NCBI GenBank assembly: GCA_030829545.1
Contig: JAURAI010000001.1
Span: 134,234 to 198,233 of the forward strand
DNA: 64,000 bases
Direction of reading: 5' to 3'
Origin: Candidatus Poseidonia sp.
GTDB lineage: Archaea; Thermoplasmatota; Poseidoniia; Poseidoniales; Poseidoniaceae
Shown: positions 45,164-54,859 of the stretch, one piece after another
Position numbering within the stretch: the first letter of the stretch is position 1
How the letters are laid out: each line of letters starts with the position of its first letter
Position numbers and translations under genes: made by a program
Notes under the pieces: generated by a model
Told to the model about the DNA's origin: nothing
The model's database searches: none
What the model saw: the letters and a program-made list of their open reading frames with translations, nothing else

Positions 45164-45550
45164 TCAGTTGTCTTCTGAAAGGAATTGAGCGAGTTGGGGT
45201 GGTTGCCAATTATCTGGCTTCAACACCTTGCCGTCTTCCCTACGGATGACCTTGCCGTCAACCAACTTGGCCATGTTGGAACGATGCACTTCGTTGAACG
45301 CATCATCGTAAATATCCTGCATGCCGTGGTTGAGGATGGTCCCTGCGAGGATGTAGCCAATATCTGCCAGCGCATCCAACACCTCAACCAAATCCCCCGC
45401 ACGTGCAGCTTCAGCATACTCTTGCACTTCTTCGGTGAGGAGTTTGATGCGAAGTTCAATCAATTCATCGGGGCCAAGGGCCGGCGAGTCAAGTTTGGGG
45501 ATCTCAAAGGCTTGATTAAATTCAAGCAGGGAAGCAACAATCGGGTTCAT
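45164..45550 (-). CDS. MazG-like nucleotide pyrophosphohydrolase
   Basis: A 128-residue all-alpha enzyme of the MazG/phosphoribosyl-ATP pyrophosphohydrolase superfamily, which cleaves a nucleoside triphosphate to the monophosphate and pyrophosphate. The metal-binding acidic pattern is clear: LLTEEVQEYAEA followed by EVLDALADIGYI, and the C-terminal EVHRSNMAKL with the KVIRREDGKVLKPDNWQPP tail marks the subgroup common in phages and plants. It may clean the nucleotide pool or act in a specific pathway. It belongs to the leftward gene run starting at UbiD. Confidence 0.8.
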   Translation of the reverse strand: MNPIVASLLEFNQAFEIPKLDSPALGPDELIELRIKLLTEEVQEYAEAARAGDLVEVLDALADIGYILAGTILNHGMQDIYDDAFNEVHRSNMAKLVDGKVIRREDGKVLKPDNWQPPQLAQFLSEDN

Positions 45551-45620
45551 GACATAGGTTTCTCAAGTCGGCTAAAGAACCTTCCACCGTGGAGAAAAGG
45601 GATGGCGGGGGAGATGCTCT

Positions 45621-46538
45621 TCAGTCAAGTGCAAAACTGGCTGGCTCGACTGCGAATCCAACCACCAACGATGCCAAAAGAACCCACCCGGTGAGCATGG
45701 ACACCCGAAAGAGCACCGTTTGGAAGTCGCTGAAGCGTTCCATCCGAAGCACGACGTAGATATTGGCCAGCGCCATCGCTGCTGCAGCGGCGAGGAACCA
45801 AATGCCGTCCATCGGGTCAGCAACAGCGAAACAGGCAAACCAGAGGAGCGATAATTGGACCGTGGTGCGCGTGGTCGCTCGCTCACCGAACTTCGACGGG
45901 AAGGAATGGATACCTTGCTCACGGTCGCTCTCCACGTCCATGCGTGCATAATTGATATCAAAGGCGGCAATCCACAACGCTACGCCAATGGAAATGGGCA
46001 GGATGGTCGGGGCCCACAAAAATTCAGTACGTCCGGGCAGCATGCCCGTGATGGCACCCCACCCGTGGACATCGGCTGCGATAGCGACCCAAGCCCCAGC
46101 GGGAGCGAGGCCGAGGCACAGACCCAACCAGAAGTGACATCCCCAGGTGAAACGCTTCATGTAGGGATAAATCACGAACGTCAGAACCGGAAGCCACGCC
46201 ATCATCAAGGCGACCCTGTTGAGCAGGCCGGCGCTGATGAGTAACATGGCCAAGAACACGGCTGCAAGGGCCCAGGCCGTCCGCAGGCTCATGCCTCCGG
46301 CGGCGAGATGTCGCCCTTGGGTGCGAGGGTTGGCGGCGTCGATGTCTCGGTCGATGATGCGGTTGAGTGCCATGGCCAAGCCACGGGCACCAACCGCCGC
46401 CAGCAAGATCCAAAGCAGGTCCATACCCTCTCCGGCGCCAAATTGGCGGACGGCGATTATGTAGCCTATCAAGACGAAGGGAAGGGAGAACAACGTGTGT
46501 TCAATTTTGATAAAGGACAAGACCTGCTTGACGTTCAT
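45621..46538 (-). CDS. UbiA-family prenyltransferase
   Basis: A 305-residue integral membrane enzyme with about eight or nine helices that attaches a polyprenyl chain to an aromatic acceptor. Both Asp-rich motifs are present: NRIIDRDIDAANPRTQGR in the first half and DINYARMDVESDREQG in the second, with a following SFPSKFG. It belongs to the 4-hydroxybenzoate/menaquinone (UbiA, MqnP) branch rather than the archaeol-synthase branch. The ATG overlaps the UbiD stop by one base (TGATG), so the two act together, fitting prenylation before or with decarboxylation in quinone synthesis. The specific quinone is inferred. Confidence 0.9.
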   Translation of the reverse strand: MNVKQVLSFIKIEHTLFSLPFVLIGYIIAVRQFGAGEGMDLLWILLAAVGARGLAMALNRIIDRDIDAANPRTQGRHLAAGGMSLRTAWALAAVFLAMLLISAGLLNRVALMMAWLPVLTFVIYPYMKRFTWGCHFWLGLCLGLAPAGAWVAIAADVHGWGAITGMLPGRTEFLWAPTILPISIGVALWIAAFDINYARMDVESDREQGIHSFPSKFGERATTRTTVQLSLLWFACFAVADPMDGIWFLAAAAAMALANIYVVLRMERFSDFQTVLFRVSMLTGWVLLASLVVGFAVEPASFALD

Positions 46539-48583
46539 CACTCTGGTCCCCCAAAGGAAAGGTGGGGGGGCCATTCGTATTTGTTGAGTTCGGGGTGAGC
46601 AGCGACTTTGGCAAGCGTTTCTTCATCGTGAAGCGTGATAGCAGGCCATCGGCGGACACCGTGCTCTTCGGAGGGAATGGGAGTGGTGGCGTCCCAGCAG
46701 AGGCGTTCCTTGGTTTCATCAAAAGTAAGCCCTCTACCAACATCAAAACGTGAAGGGAGTTGCCAAAGCAAGCGACGACGGGCTTTCGGTCCGTGCAAAT
46801 CAAGGTCATCATTGGTGATAAATAACCAACGAAGATTTTCTGCACCCTTCAAATGCCAAATTGAATTCCTCAATTGAATTATTCTTTCCCGTCGTTTCAG
46901 TTCTGCTTCATCATTTGAATCAGACGAGCCCGTGAGAGGTGCGGGCGTTCCTTTGACATGCGTCGTGACGACGAGCATGCTGCCCCGTAACATGCGGGCT
47001 TGGACAACGTTGTCCAATGCTTCAACGGCTGCAAGGTTGTCAAATTCAGGTGGTGCTTCAAGCCCTTGACGCCAAGCAGGAACCTCCATGCTAAAGGAAC
47101 CCTCGAGAGGGTCATGTTGGCTTCTTGGATCGGCAGCCGCCAGGGTAGTAGCGTCGATGAGTAACTTCGAGTGTACGTTCTCATACGGGCTTGCAGCCTC
47201 AAGTGAATCAGCGACCATCCCCTCTAAGACAACGATGTCAGTGGGGATGTGCACCTTGTCGTTGAGGGCATCAAGGAATTGTTCCAAATCTTTTGTATCA
47301 GCCGTTTCGTCGACCACTGCCATAATTTTGAGGAACATCATTTGGCCCGCCCCTAACAAGCCGATACCGGTCTTTCTTGCTTGGCGAGGATACCGCTGTT
47401 TTGACGCAGCGATGGCGAGGTTGTGAAAACCTGTTTCAAGAGGCAGGTGGACCGAGCGAACATCTCGATGCTGAAATTGCAATACGGGTGAAAATTGGCG
47501 CCCAATCGCCTCACCGAGATATCCATCTTCCATTGGAGGCAACCCCACAATGGTAGCAGGCAGCACAGCATCCTTTCTACACGTGATGGCCGTGACATGA
47601 AGAACAGGGTATTGGCCCGTGAGCGAGTAGAAACCAAAGTGGTCACCAAATGGCCCTTCGGTGCGAGTTTCCCCCGGCACGCTGTACCCTTCGATGACAA
47701 TGTCGGCCTCTGCAGGGACCATGAGGTCCTGTGTCAATGCTTTCGTGATGCGGAGTGATGAGCGACCGAGAATGCCTGCAAACTGATATTCGGACAGGTT
47801 ATCGGGAAGTGGAGAAATCGCAGAAAAGATGAGTTCAGGAGGCCCTCCAATGCAAACGGCAACGGGCATTTTTGCATTCGGCCCGAGAGCCGCAGCGTGG
47901 TCTGCAGCATGCTTGTGAATTTGCCAGTGCAGCCCCAGTTCCTTGGGACCGAACACCTGCGCCCGATACATGCCAAGGTTGTGCTCGCCAGAAGCAGGGT
48001 CTTTGGTGACAACCAAGGGGAGCGTGACAAAATGCCCACCGTCCATCGGCCAAGTCTTCGGGATTGGAAGTTTGGTCAAATCAATAGGCAAGCGTACACG
48101 CTGGCTCTTTCCCTTACGCTTTTTTCGCGGGGGCATCGCAAATGCGTCCCTCGCAAGCGGAAGAGCCACCCAAGGGCGTTTGACCATGGCCCCAATATCC
48201 GGTTTCATCATGGCTACCATTCGGTCACCCACCGAAGTTTCATGTTGGGCACCAAGAGCCCTCAGTGTTCGGTCGTGGGAACCGAAGAGATTCATCGCCA
48301 AGGGGATTGATGATATGGAGCCATCCGCCAAGCGTGGTTGCTCAAAAACAACGGCTGGACCGTCATTTTTCACCAGGAGGTCAGCGATCGCCCCGGCTTC
48401 GTAAACCACGTCGACTGGACGAGAAATCCGAATCAGTTCACCTCGGCTTTCGAGATGACGCATCCAACGGCTCAGAGTCTTCCATGCCACAGTCTCCCGT
48501 GAGGCTTCTTGCCTTTGAACCTCCGTATCCACCCACTCGACGATTTGCGAGAACCTTCCGTCGGAGAACACCGTTTTCTTCAT
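46538..48583 (-). CDS. UbiD-family prenylated-FMN decarboxylase
   Basis: A 681-residue enzyme of the UbiD family, which decarboxylates aromatic or unsaturated acids with prenylated FMN. The hallmark stretch with VPGETRTEGPFGDHFGFYS and the downstream MEDGYLGEAIGR segment are typical. It is longer than UbiD (about 490), with an N-terminal extension and a long C-terminal region of about 150 residues. Overlap with UbiA suggests quinone synthesis; in the futalosine route UbiD-like MqnL works with MqnP. The start at 48583 leaves 36 bp to the divergent reductase gene; a longer frame overlaps that gene and is unlikely. No ubiX-like flavin prenyltransferase is in the window. Confidence 0.88.
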   Translation of the reverse strand: MKKTVFSDGRFSQIVEWVDTEVQRQEASRETVAWKTLSRWMRHLESRGELIRISRPVDVVYEAGAIADLLVKNDGPAVVFEQPRLADGSISSIPLAMNLFGSHDRTLRALGAQHETSVGDRMVAMMKPDIGAMVKRPWVALPLARDAFAMPPRKKRKGKSQRVRLPIDLTKLPIPKTWPMDGGHFVTLPLVVTKDPASGEHNLGMYRAQVFGPKELGLHWQIHKHAADHAAALGPNAKMPVAVCIGGPPELIFSAISPLPDNLSEYQFAGILGRSSLRITKALTQDLMVPAEADIVIEGYSVPGETRTEGPFGDHFGFYSLTGQYPVLHVTAITCRKDAVLPATIVGLPPMEDGYLGEAIGRQFSPVLQFQHRDVRSVHLPLETGFHNLAIAASKQRYPRQARKTGIGLLGAGQMMFLKIMAVVDETADTKDLEQFLDALNDKVHIPTDIVVLEGMVADSLEAASPYENVHSKLLIDATTLAAADPRSQHDPLEGSFSMEVPAWRQGLEAPPEFDNLAAVEALDNVVQARMLRGSMLVVTTHVKGTPAPLTGSSDSNDEAELKRRERIIQLRNSIWHLKGAENLRWLFITNDDLDLHGPKARRRLLWQLPSRFDVGRGLTFDETKERLCWDATTPIPSEEHGVRRWPAITLHDEETLAKVAAHPELNKYEWPPHLSFGGPE

Positions 48584-48619
48584 GTGCTGCCCGTTGCCTC
48601 TGCGTCTTGGAGGAGAAGC

Positions 48620-49846
48620 ATGCGTACCTGTGATGTTGTGGTCATCGGAGCTGGCCCTGGCGGTGGTTCTGCCGCACTTCACAGCGCTCGCGTCGGCCTT
48701 TCAACGCTTATCTTGGAGGCAGACCCCGAGGTCGGCACTCCCGTACATTGCGGAGAATGTCTCTCCGAATTAGCGGTTCAAAATCTGGACTTGGAAATCC
48801 CCGATCACGTCAAAGCACTTGATGTCAAAGGTATCCGAGTCATTTTTCCAGACGGTACTGAAAAACTCCTTACCGAGGAAGGCTATGTCCTCGAGAAACA
48901 TCTGTTTGAGCGATGGCTGGCCGACGAGGCAGTGAGCAAGGGGGCGGAATTATTGCTCCACCATCGCGTGACTTCGATGGAGAGGGTTTACAATAGCGAA
49001 AATGAATTTACCAATTGGAAACTTGATGGTAGAGGCGATGAGTTTCCTGTCGAATGCCGCGCCGTGATCGATGCCTCGGGCGTAGCTGGAGCCGCTTCCA
49101 AACTCCTTGGCATGGGAGGCGAGGTTGAGGTCATTGCTGGATTCCAGTATGAGATGTTGGACGTACCCAATGACGGTTATCTCGACTTCTACTTGTGGCC
49201 AAAGTATTCGCCTCACGGCTATGTCTGGATGATTCCAAAAGAGGGAGGGCGAGCCAATGTTGGGTTGGTTACAACGGACAAAAAAGGGGCAATCAAGTAT
49301 CTTGAATCGTTCATTGAAGATACCTATCTGGCCGACAAGCCAACTGCCAATCCACCGTGGCGACCTGACGGCATCAAAATTCGTCCATTTGGTGGCACGA
49401 TTCCCATTTCTGGGCCGAGGACGGCTACCGCTGATGAAGGCATTATCCTGGTGGGGGATGCAGCCGGATTTACCTCGCCCCTGTTCGAAGGCGGAACACA
49501 CCTTGCGCTCTGGTCGGGAAGAGAGGCTGCTGAGACAGTGGCGAAGGCACTTGCAGAAAATGATCTCAGCAAGGCCCGCCTCATGACCTATGAGCGTGCT
49601 TGGAAAAAACAATTCCCACCCTACCACAAAATTCTGAAGGGGAAGACGGCCCTGTACAACCTCACCGATGACGAAATGTCGACCATGGCTCGGTGTCTAC
49701 CCAATGAATTGGGCAACATGAGCCCCTTGGATAAATTGGTGATCGGGTTACGGATTTTGATTCGTAAGCCAATTTTATTCACAAAGCGTGTCATTCCGGT
49801 GCTGTTATCATTCGGATATTCAAGAGCGAAATTCTTCGGATGGTAA
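48620..49846 (+). CDS. Geranylgeranyl reductase-family FAD-dependent oxidoreductase
   Basis: A 408-residue flavoprotein that reduces isoprenoid double bonds, in archaea those of membrane lipid chains or of the quinone side chain. The Rossmann dinucleotide fold GAGPGGGSAALHSARVG starts at residue 10, the CGECLS stretch follows and the second FAD motif GIILVGDAAGFTSPLFEGG is complete. GGAGG sits directly upstream of the ATG. It is divergent from the UbiD-UbiA pair over only 36 bp, consistent with a shared promoter and a role in the same quinone or lipid pathway. Confidence 0.9.
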   Translation: MRTCDVVVIGAGPGGGSAALHSARVGLSTLILEADPEVGTPVHCGECLSELAVQNLDLEIPDHVKALDVKGIRVIFPDGTEKLLTEEGYVLEKHLFERWLADEAVSKGAELLLHHRVTSMERVYNSENEFTNWKLDGRGDEFPVECRAVIDASGVAGAASKLLGMGGEVEVIAGFQYEMLDVPNDGYLDFYLWPKYSPHGYVWMIPKEGGRANVGLVTTDKKGAIKYLESFIEDTYLADKPTANPPWRPDGIKIRPFGGTIPISGPRTATADEGIILVGDAAGFTSPLFEGGTHLALWSGREAAETVAKALAENDLSKARLMTYERAWKKQFPPYHKILKGKTALYNLTDDEMSTMARCLPNELGNMSPLDKLVIGLRILIRKPILFTKRVIPVLLSFGYSRAKFFGW

Positions 49847-49879
49847 GGCCCTTTGAGTCCAGCGGCTTAAGCAAAGGCC

Positions 49880-52438
49880 ATGAAGGACGGCGCCCCACGG
49901 TGGGGCATGTGGGGGTTCACACTTTGGCTCGCACTGTTCGCAATCATTGCCTTGATGATTCGTCCGAGGTTGCACGAAACCTCCGCATCGTTGTCCTTTC
50001 TGCTTCACGTTGTAATGGCCCTGCCCTTCTTCTCGCTGGCTTACCTGTTCATGGCCAACGACACCTCAATCCTGCATGTCGCAGCCTTTGGTGGCGCAGA
50101 CTTACCGCTGAAATACCGCTTTGCAGCAACATGGGCCGCAAGGGAAGGTCCCTTGCTCATGTGGCTGGGCTGGATGGCCCTTCTATCGTGGTGGTGGCGC
50201 CGTCCCTTTGCAGGTGAACAAGGAAGCCCCCACGGCGTTTACGAACTCCGCTTACGTCTTGCTTACGGCATGAGCCTTGCCCTGCTACTCATTTCGTTTT
50301 CACTGGACCCCTTCAAGGCGACACCGGCGTTTTTCCTCGGCAATGGGCTGAATCCACTGCTGCAAACGGACCTCATGGTGATTCACCCGCCGCTCATCTT
50401 CCTCGCCTATTCGATGTGCTTGCACCTCAGTGCTGTTGGCCTGTCAACGGCCTACACACAGGCCTCAACCTCACTGGGTGACAGGATGCTTACGATCGCC
50501 CGCCCGGCTTTGTTCATCGCCACACTCGGCATCGGGTTGGGTGGCTTGTGGGCCTACCTCATTTTGGACTGGGGAGGTTATTGGGCGTGGGATCCAGTGG
50601 AAACGGGTTCATTCCTGCCTTGGTTGGCACTGGTGGCGATGGTTCACCTTCGCACTCGCCCGGGCAAGGCGAGTGAACAAGTATGGATTGGTGCATCCTT
50701 GCTGACAGCATTACTGTCTCTTTTTGCGACAACCGTGACGCGTGCTGGAGGCGTTTGGGCTTCCTCGATTCATACCTTCGTGACCAACGACAGTGGTACG
50801 CCTCCGAACGATGTTTTCGGACGCTTGATGCAGTTGCAGGCGGACGCTGCTGCGACAGAAATCATGGTCTATGTCACCTGGATGTTCACCTTGATGGGAT
50901 GTTGGTTTGCTGTTCTTCACAGCCAAGGAACGGGGCGTTTCCTGCAAAAGAATCACGTTTGGGCCACAGGCATTCCAGTCGCAGCAGGCCTCATTGGCTG
51001 GCTTCTCTTGAGCGGAGATTCCGTTATGTCATGGACCAGCGTGCCTCACATCGTATTCCTCGGCCTCCTCTTCATCCCCCTTGGTCTGTCTTCTTCATCA
51101 AAGAGCAAACCTGCGTCCGATGAAACGCAAGAGTGGACCTATTACGGGTTGTCACCTGCACCAATCCATTTCCTAGCCTCCGTTGCAGTATTCCTTCTGA
51201 CTCAAGATGTGTTCATCACGCTGGCCTTCATCGCGCTTTTCCTTCCGCTTTACTATGCACCCTCTGCGCTGGATGCTTGGCCTTGGGCTGCTGCGGGAGT
51301 GGTGTTGGGTCTATCCTTGGCATGGTCTGAGTTGCTCAGTTTACCCGTAGCGGGCTTTGTTTTGTTCCTTTACGTTCTCCCGTGGTTGCTCGCACCCAAT
51401 CAGGATGAGGAGGAAGCGGTCTCCCTTTTGGACGGACGAACCCAACGACGCATCGCGTTGTGGGGCTGCGTGATTTTGATCAGCCTTTACTTGGTTCTGA
51501 CATGGGCTCTTCTTCTGGCAAGCATCGACGCCGTGAATTTTGATGCACATGAGCTCTATGGCGCACCCTTAATGACCGGTGTTGCCGTGTGTTTCTTCCT
51601 CTACACCCGACGAAAAGACGACCCTAAAGACAACCTCATCCTCATCGGCCTTACCCTTGCCATTTCGACCATCGGCTTCGTTTTATTCGCCGACAGTTTT
51701 GGCAGAGATGCTTCAACATTGATCTCGGGAAGTCTGACGCGAGGTCACATTGTTTGGGTATCACTGCCTGCGCTGATTCTCGCCCTTGTACCAATGGCCA
51801 GAGAGGTCAAACGCACCTGGACCAAAGCACGAAACAAAGGAACGATGCTCCACATTCCCTTCGGAGCACACATTGTTCATCTCGGGTTGTTGTTGCTTCT
51901 ACTCGGCCATCTCTCAACGACTGTATTGGTTGACCGAGGCGACGCCAGCCATCGTCTTTCACTGGTGAAGGACGAGGTCATCATCCATGATGGCATCGGC
52001 TATGAATTCACAGAACTTGCACTTGTATCCGATGAATTTGAAGTTGGAGATGGATTTGTTGGCGTCTACATCAACGTCTACGAAATGAACGGGAACGAAG
52101 TCGGTGAAAAGATAGGAGAAGTTCGCCCGGGCATGCTTCGTTTCGACGAACAAGGCATACCGCGTTCGGAAGTTGACACGCTCACTCGCTTGGGCGGGGA
52201 TATCGTCTTCATCTTTGATGGGAGTCAATCAAATGCTCTGATGCAAACGGTCCAGTCTCAAAACGCTGAGGCCGTTGATTTGGTACGCGTGACAATCTAT
52301 GATTTGCCGCATTCGCATACGGTATGGCTGGGGTGGGTGATGATGATGGGTGGCATGGCAATGGTCACCATCTCAGGCTCAAAAAAGGCATCACAGCGTA
52401 TCAACGACGCAAATGGAAAACAAGTCGAGGAAGAATAA
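49880..52438 (+). CDS. ccmF: Cytochrome c maturation protein CcmF-like
   Basis: An 852-residue polytopic membrane protein, likely the heme lyase that joins heme to apocytochrome c outside the membrane. The WWD-type signature is recognisable as WGGYWAWDPVETGSFLPWL near residue 230, and the region with THVTR-like TTVTRAGGVWASSIHTF follows, the heme-handling core of CcmF. About 15 hydrophobic segments are present, plus a C-terminal extracytoplasmic beta domain of about 150 residues. No ccmC, ccmE or ccmH lies in the window. It sits 33 bp after the reductase gene and shares its strand. Confidence 0.9.
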   Translation: MKDGAPRWGMWGFTLWLALFAIIALMIRPRLHETSASLSFLLHVVMALPFFSLAYLFMANDTSILHVAAFGGADLPLKYRFAATWAAREGPLLMWLGWMALLSWWWRRPFAGEQGSPHGVYELRLRLAYGMSLALLLISFSLDPFKATPAFFLGNGLNPLLQTDLMVIHPPLIFLAYSMCLHLSAVGLSTAYTQASTSLGDRMLTIARPALFIATLGIGLGGLWAYLILDWGGYWAWDPVETGSFLPWLALVAMVHLRTRPGKASEQVWIGASLLTALLSLFATTVTRAGGVWASSIHTFVTNDSGTPPNDVFGRLMQLQADAAATEIMVYVTWMFTLMGCWFAVLHSQGTGRFLQKNHVWATGIPVAAGLIGWLLLSGDSVMSWTSVPHIVFLGLLFIPLGLSSSSKSKPASDETQEWTYYGLSPAPIHFLASVAVFLLTQDVFITLAFIALFLPLYYAPSALDAWPWAAAGVVLGLSLAWSELLSLPVAGFVLFLYVLPWLLAPNQDEEEAVSLLDGRTQRRIALWGCVILISLYLVLTWALLLASIDAVNFDAHELYGAPLMTGVAVCFFLYTRRKDDPKDNLILIGLTLAISTIGFVLFADSFGRDASTLISGSLTRGHIVWVSLPALILALVPMAREVKRTWTKARNKGTMLHIPFGAHIVHLGLLLLLLGHLSTTVLVDRGDASHRLSLVKDEVIIHDGIGYEFTELALVSDEFEVGDGFVGVYINVYEMNGNEVGEKIGEVRPGMLRFDEQGIPRSEVDTLTRLGGDIVFIFDGSQSNALMQTVQSQNAEAVDLVRVTIYDLPHSHTVWLGWVMMMGGMAMVTISGSKKASQRINDANGKQVEEE

Positions 52439-52457
52439 TCCTATCCAATGCAATTAT

Positions 52458-52490
52458 CAAGGGGAGGCTGGTCGCCGATTTATCCCCTTG
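52458..52490 (+). promoter_or_regulatory. 8-bp inverted repeat in the FKBP gene leader
   Basis: CAAGGGGA at 52458-52465 is the reverse complement of 52483-52490, with 17 bases between. The right arm ends one base into the GGAGG ribosome site (52490-52494), so a stem here could affect how well the FKBP message is read. No terminator-like T-run follows. Confidence 0.35.
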
Positions 52491-52501
52491 GAGGTTAGAA
52501 C

Positions 52502-53341
52502 ATGGAAGAAGGAACAATTGTCCACGTTGATTATGAATTGTACAACGGCGAAAACGGTGACCTCATCGAAACAACCCGTGAAGAAGTTGCAAAAGAGCAT
52601 GAAATGCACCAAGAAGGGCGCAAGTACACTCCTATGGTGTGTGTTGTGGGCTCAGGAAACCTCATTCCAGGCTTCGAAGTCGCTTTGGGTGATGCAAAAG
52701 CCAACAAGGAAACTGAAGTGACCATCGCTCCTGCTGACGCATATGGCGAAAAGGATCCTGAACAAATTGAAACCATCAGCATCGACAAATTGATTCGTGC
52801 TGTCCAAGACCCCAATTCCTTGTACATCGGTGCTCCTGTCACCATCAACAATCGTCAAGGTACGCTCTCCTACCTCGCTGCTGGCCGTGCCCGCATCGAT
52901 TACAACCACCCCATGGCTGGTAAGAAACTCAAGTATTCCTTCAAGGTCGTTAAGGTCGTTGAAGGCAAGGAAGAACAAGTCATGGCCCTCCTTGAATCCA
53001 ACACAGGCCACAGTGACTTTGGCGTGTCCTTTGAGGGCGACGACCTCAGTATCGTGCTTCCTCAAACCATGTTGTTTGACACCAATGCTGCAATGCTCAA
53101 GTTCCGCTTGGTCACCACCATCCGGGACGCTATTGAGTGCGGCAAGGTATCATTCATCGAAGTCCACGAACCTCGTGGATTCGGTATTGAAGATGAAGAG
53201 GACGATGGTGACAGCGCAGATGCTGAAGACCTCTCCAAGCTTTCCGTAGCCGAGTTGAAGGAACGACTCAAGGCTGCTGGCATGCCAGTTGGTGGAAAGA
53301 AAGCAGACCTGATCGCTCGTCTTTCTCAAGAAGAAGAATGA
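52502..53341 (+). CDS. FKBP-type peptidyl-prolyl isomerase (SlyD-like) with C-terminal SAP domain
   Basis: A 279-residue protein. Residues 1 to about 155 are a SlyD-type FKBP that speeds Xaa-Pro isomerisation, with PGFEVALGDA, an IF chaperone insert in the middle and the typical GRARIDYNHPMAGKKLKYSF return. A roughly 80-residue extra domain follows, then an acidic linker, and residues about 244-274 form a SAP motif (LSVAELKERLKAAGMPVGGK), a helix-loop-helix that in other proteins binds DNA or RNA. Archaeal FKBPs of this type usually stop before such a domain. A GGAGG lies eight bases before the ATG. Confidence 0.88.
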   Translation: MEEGTIVHVDYELYNGENGDLIETTREEVAKEHEMHQEGRKYTPMVCVVGSGNLIPGFEVALGDAKANKETEVTIAPADAYGEKDPEQIETISIDKLIRAVQDPNSLYIGAPVTINNRQGTLSYLAAGRARIDYNHPMAGKKLKYSFKVVKVVEGKEEQVMALLESNTGHSDFGVSFEGDDLSIVLPQTMLFDTNAAMLKFRLVTTIRDAIECGKVSFIEVHEPRGFGIEDEEDDGDSADAEDLSKLSVAELKERLKAAGMPVGGKKADLIARLSQEEE

Positions 53342-53402
53342 ACTTGATTCATCGGTAGAACGATAGAATGAGGTCCATTTCAATCAGATGAGAGGCAGTT
53401 CT

Positions 53403-54782
53403 ATGGAAACCGAAGAGCAGGGACCGAAGGCCTTTGCTCCTGCATTACCTGATGACAAGTTCACACCGGTTGAAAAAATCATCATTTGGACTGCTCTGAT
53501 CGGTGTTTTGTTCGTCCTTGCGGGCTTTGTTCTCGCGTACGAAACGGTATGGACTGCGACCTTGAAGCCAATTATTTGGGACCCCGTTGTAAAAGATGCA
53601 GGGGCTGCTGGCGATGCAGGTTATACGCCGCAAAACACGGCGATTTACACACTCAGCATGCTCGGTTGCGTTGTTCTCCTGCAAGCCCTGTTTAGAAAGT
53701 GGAAATTGCCCAGTGATGAACGTATGACCTGGGCACTCATCGCATGGGTGTGCCTTGCGCCTGTACTTCGCGTCCTCGAAGATGCCGATTTCTTCTCTTC
53801 TTCGACCGATGTTTTGTTCATTTCACCACTCATCCACCTCCACCTCGCCGCTTGGCTGATTGGAATTGCACTGCTTTCACACGCCCTTGTTGGGCGTTGG
53901 GACGGACGTGAAGGTGATAGCATTGAAGAGCGACGCCGAACGCTTCTGTTTGGCGGTCTTTTCGCTGCTCTGTACGCCCATTGGTATTGGCTGTACCAAC
54001 CAGCCTACGAAATCCATACTGAATCCTCATTTGGCATCGCTTTGGTATCTCTTGTTCTGGCTGCAGCGCTTTTGTGGATGTCATTGGTTGCAACACGGGC
54101 ATGGCCTGCGCTCACACGAGGCATGCTTGCTTTTGCCTGTGCGACCCTCGTTCTTGGGGTAGGCCACTGGTTGCAATTCATCGCGACCCCTTGGGCTCAA
54201 GAAAGCGCACGAGTATCAACCGAAATCATCCTTTGGCCTGCTCTGGTCGTACTTGGCCTGCCGGGATTGATTTGCTGGATCATGTACGTTGCGGGACGTG
54301 AAGACGCACAACAGTTGAAACTCACCGGCTACAAGGCTGGCGTTTTGCCTGAAGGCATCACGCTCAAACAATGGGAGGATGAACCAGACCGCTGGGCTTC
54401 CCATCCTGTTGAATTCCTTTCCAACAAAGCCCTGCTCGCCCACCCGATGGTGCTCGGCATGGTCTTTGGGCAACTGGCTGATGGTTTTGCCACCATGCTC
54501 GGCATCGACATGTTTGGTTACGGGGAAAAACACCCCGTAAGCAACGCTGTGATTGAGTACGGTGGAGACATCAACGACATGCTTGGCATCGACTGGGGTG
54601 AAGGTGCGTGGCTCTTTGCTCTGGTAAAAGCCATCCTCGTTGGTCTCATCGTCTGGCTTTTCGTGCAAATGCGAGTTGAACATCGCCAACAACACTTCAG
54701 GCTGCTCATCGTTTTGGCCGTCCTCATCGTCGGACTTGCGCCGGGCCTGAGAGATATCGGGCGTTTGATGCTCGGTGTTTGA
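53403..54782 (+). CDS. DUF63-family integral membrane protein
   Basis: A 459-residue archaeal membrane protein with about ten hydrophobic segments. The family is recognisable by the PLIHLH and [28 protein letters not shown] stretches, which contain conserved polar residues within the membrane. Function is not established for DUF63. The ATG at 53403 has GAGG upstream; an in-frame ATG 15 bases earlier is the alternative. It runs ahead of the acyl-CoA carboxylase genes with a 77-bp gap and may or may not be co-transcribed. Confidence 0.85.
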   Translation: METEEQGPKAFAPALPDDKFTPVEKIIIWTALIGVLFVLAGFVLAYETVWTATLKPIIWDPVVKDAGAAGDAGYTPQNTAIYTLSMLGCVVLLQALFRKWKLPSDERMTWALIAWVCLAPVLRVLEDADFFSSSTDVLFISPLIHLHLAAWLIGIALLSHALVGRWDGREGDSIEERRRTLLFGGLFAALYAHWYWLYQPAYEIHTESSFGIALVSLVLAAALLWMSLVATRAWPALTRGMLAFACATLVLGVGHWLQFIATPWAQESARVSTEIILWPALVVLGLPGLICWIMYVAGREDAQQLKLTGYKAGVLPEGITLKQWEDEPDRWASHPVEFLSNKALLAHPMVLGMVFGQLADGFATMLGIDMFGYGEKHPVSNAVIEYGGDINDMLGIDWGEGAWLFALVKAILVGLIVWLFVQMRVEHRQQHFRLLIVLAVLIVGLAPGLRDIGRLMLGV

Positions 54783-54859
54783 CGGAGGCTTTGACCTCCG
54801 ATGATGGTCTTGAATGCCATTATATGCAGCCATCACTTGGGATAGGACGAGGGCTGAAG

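Noticed and set aside
52515-52540. CAATTG and GAATTG 20 bp apart at the FKBP gene start
   Set aside because: The spacing matches the 26-bp element but the spacer is GC-containing coding sequence unlike the AT-rich consensus, so it is likely chance.
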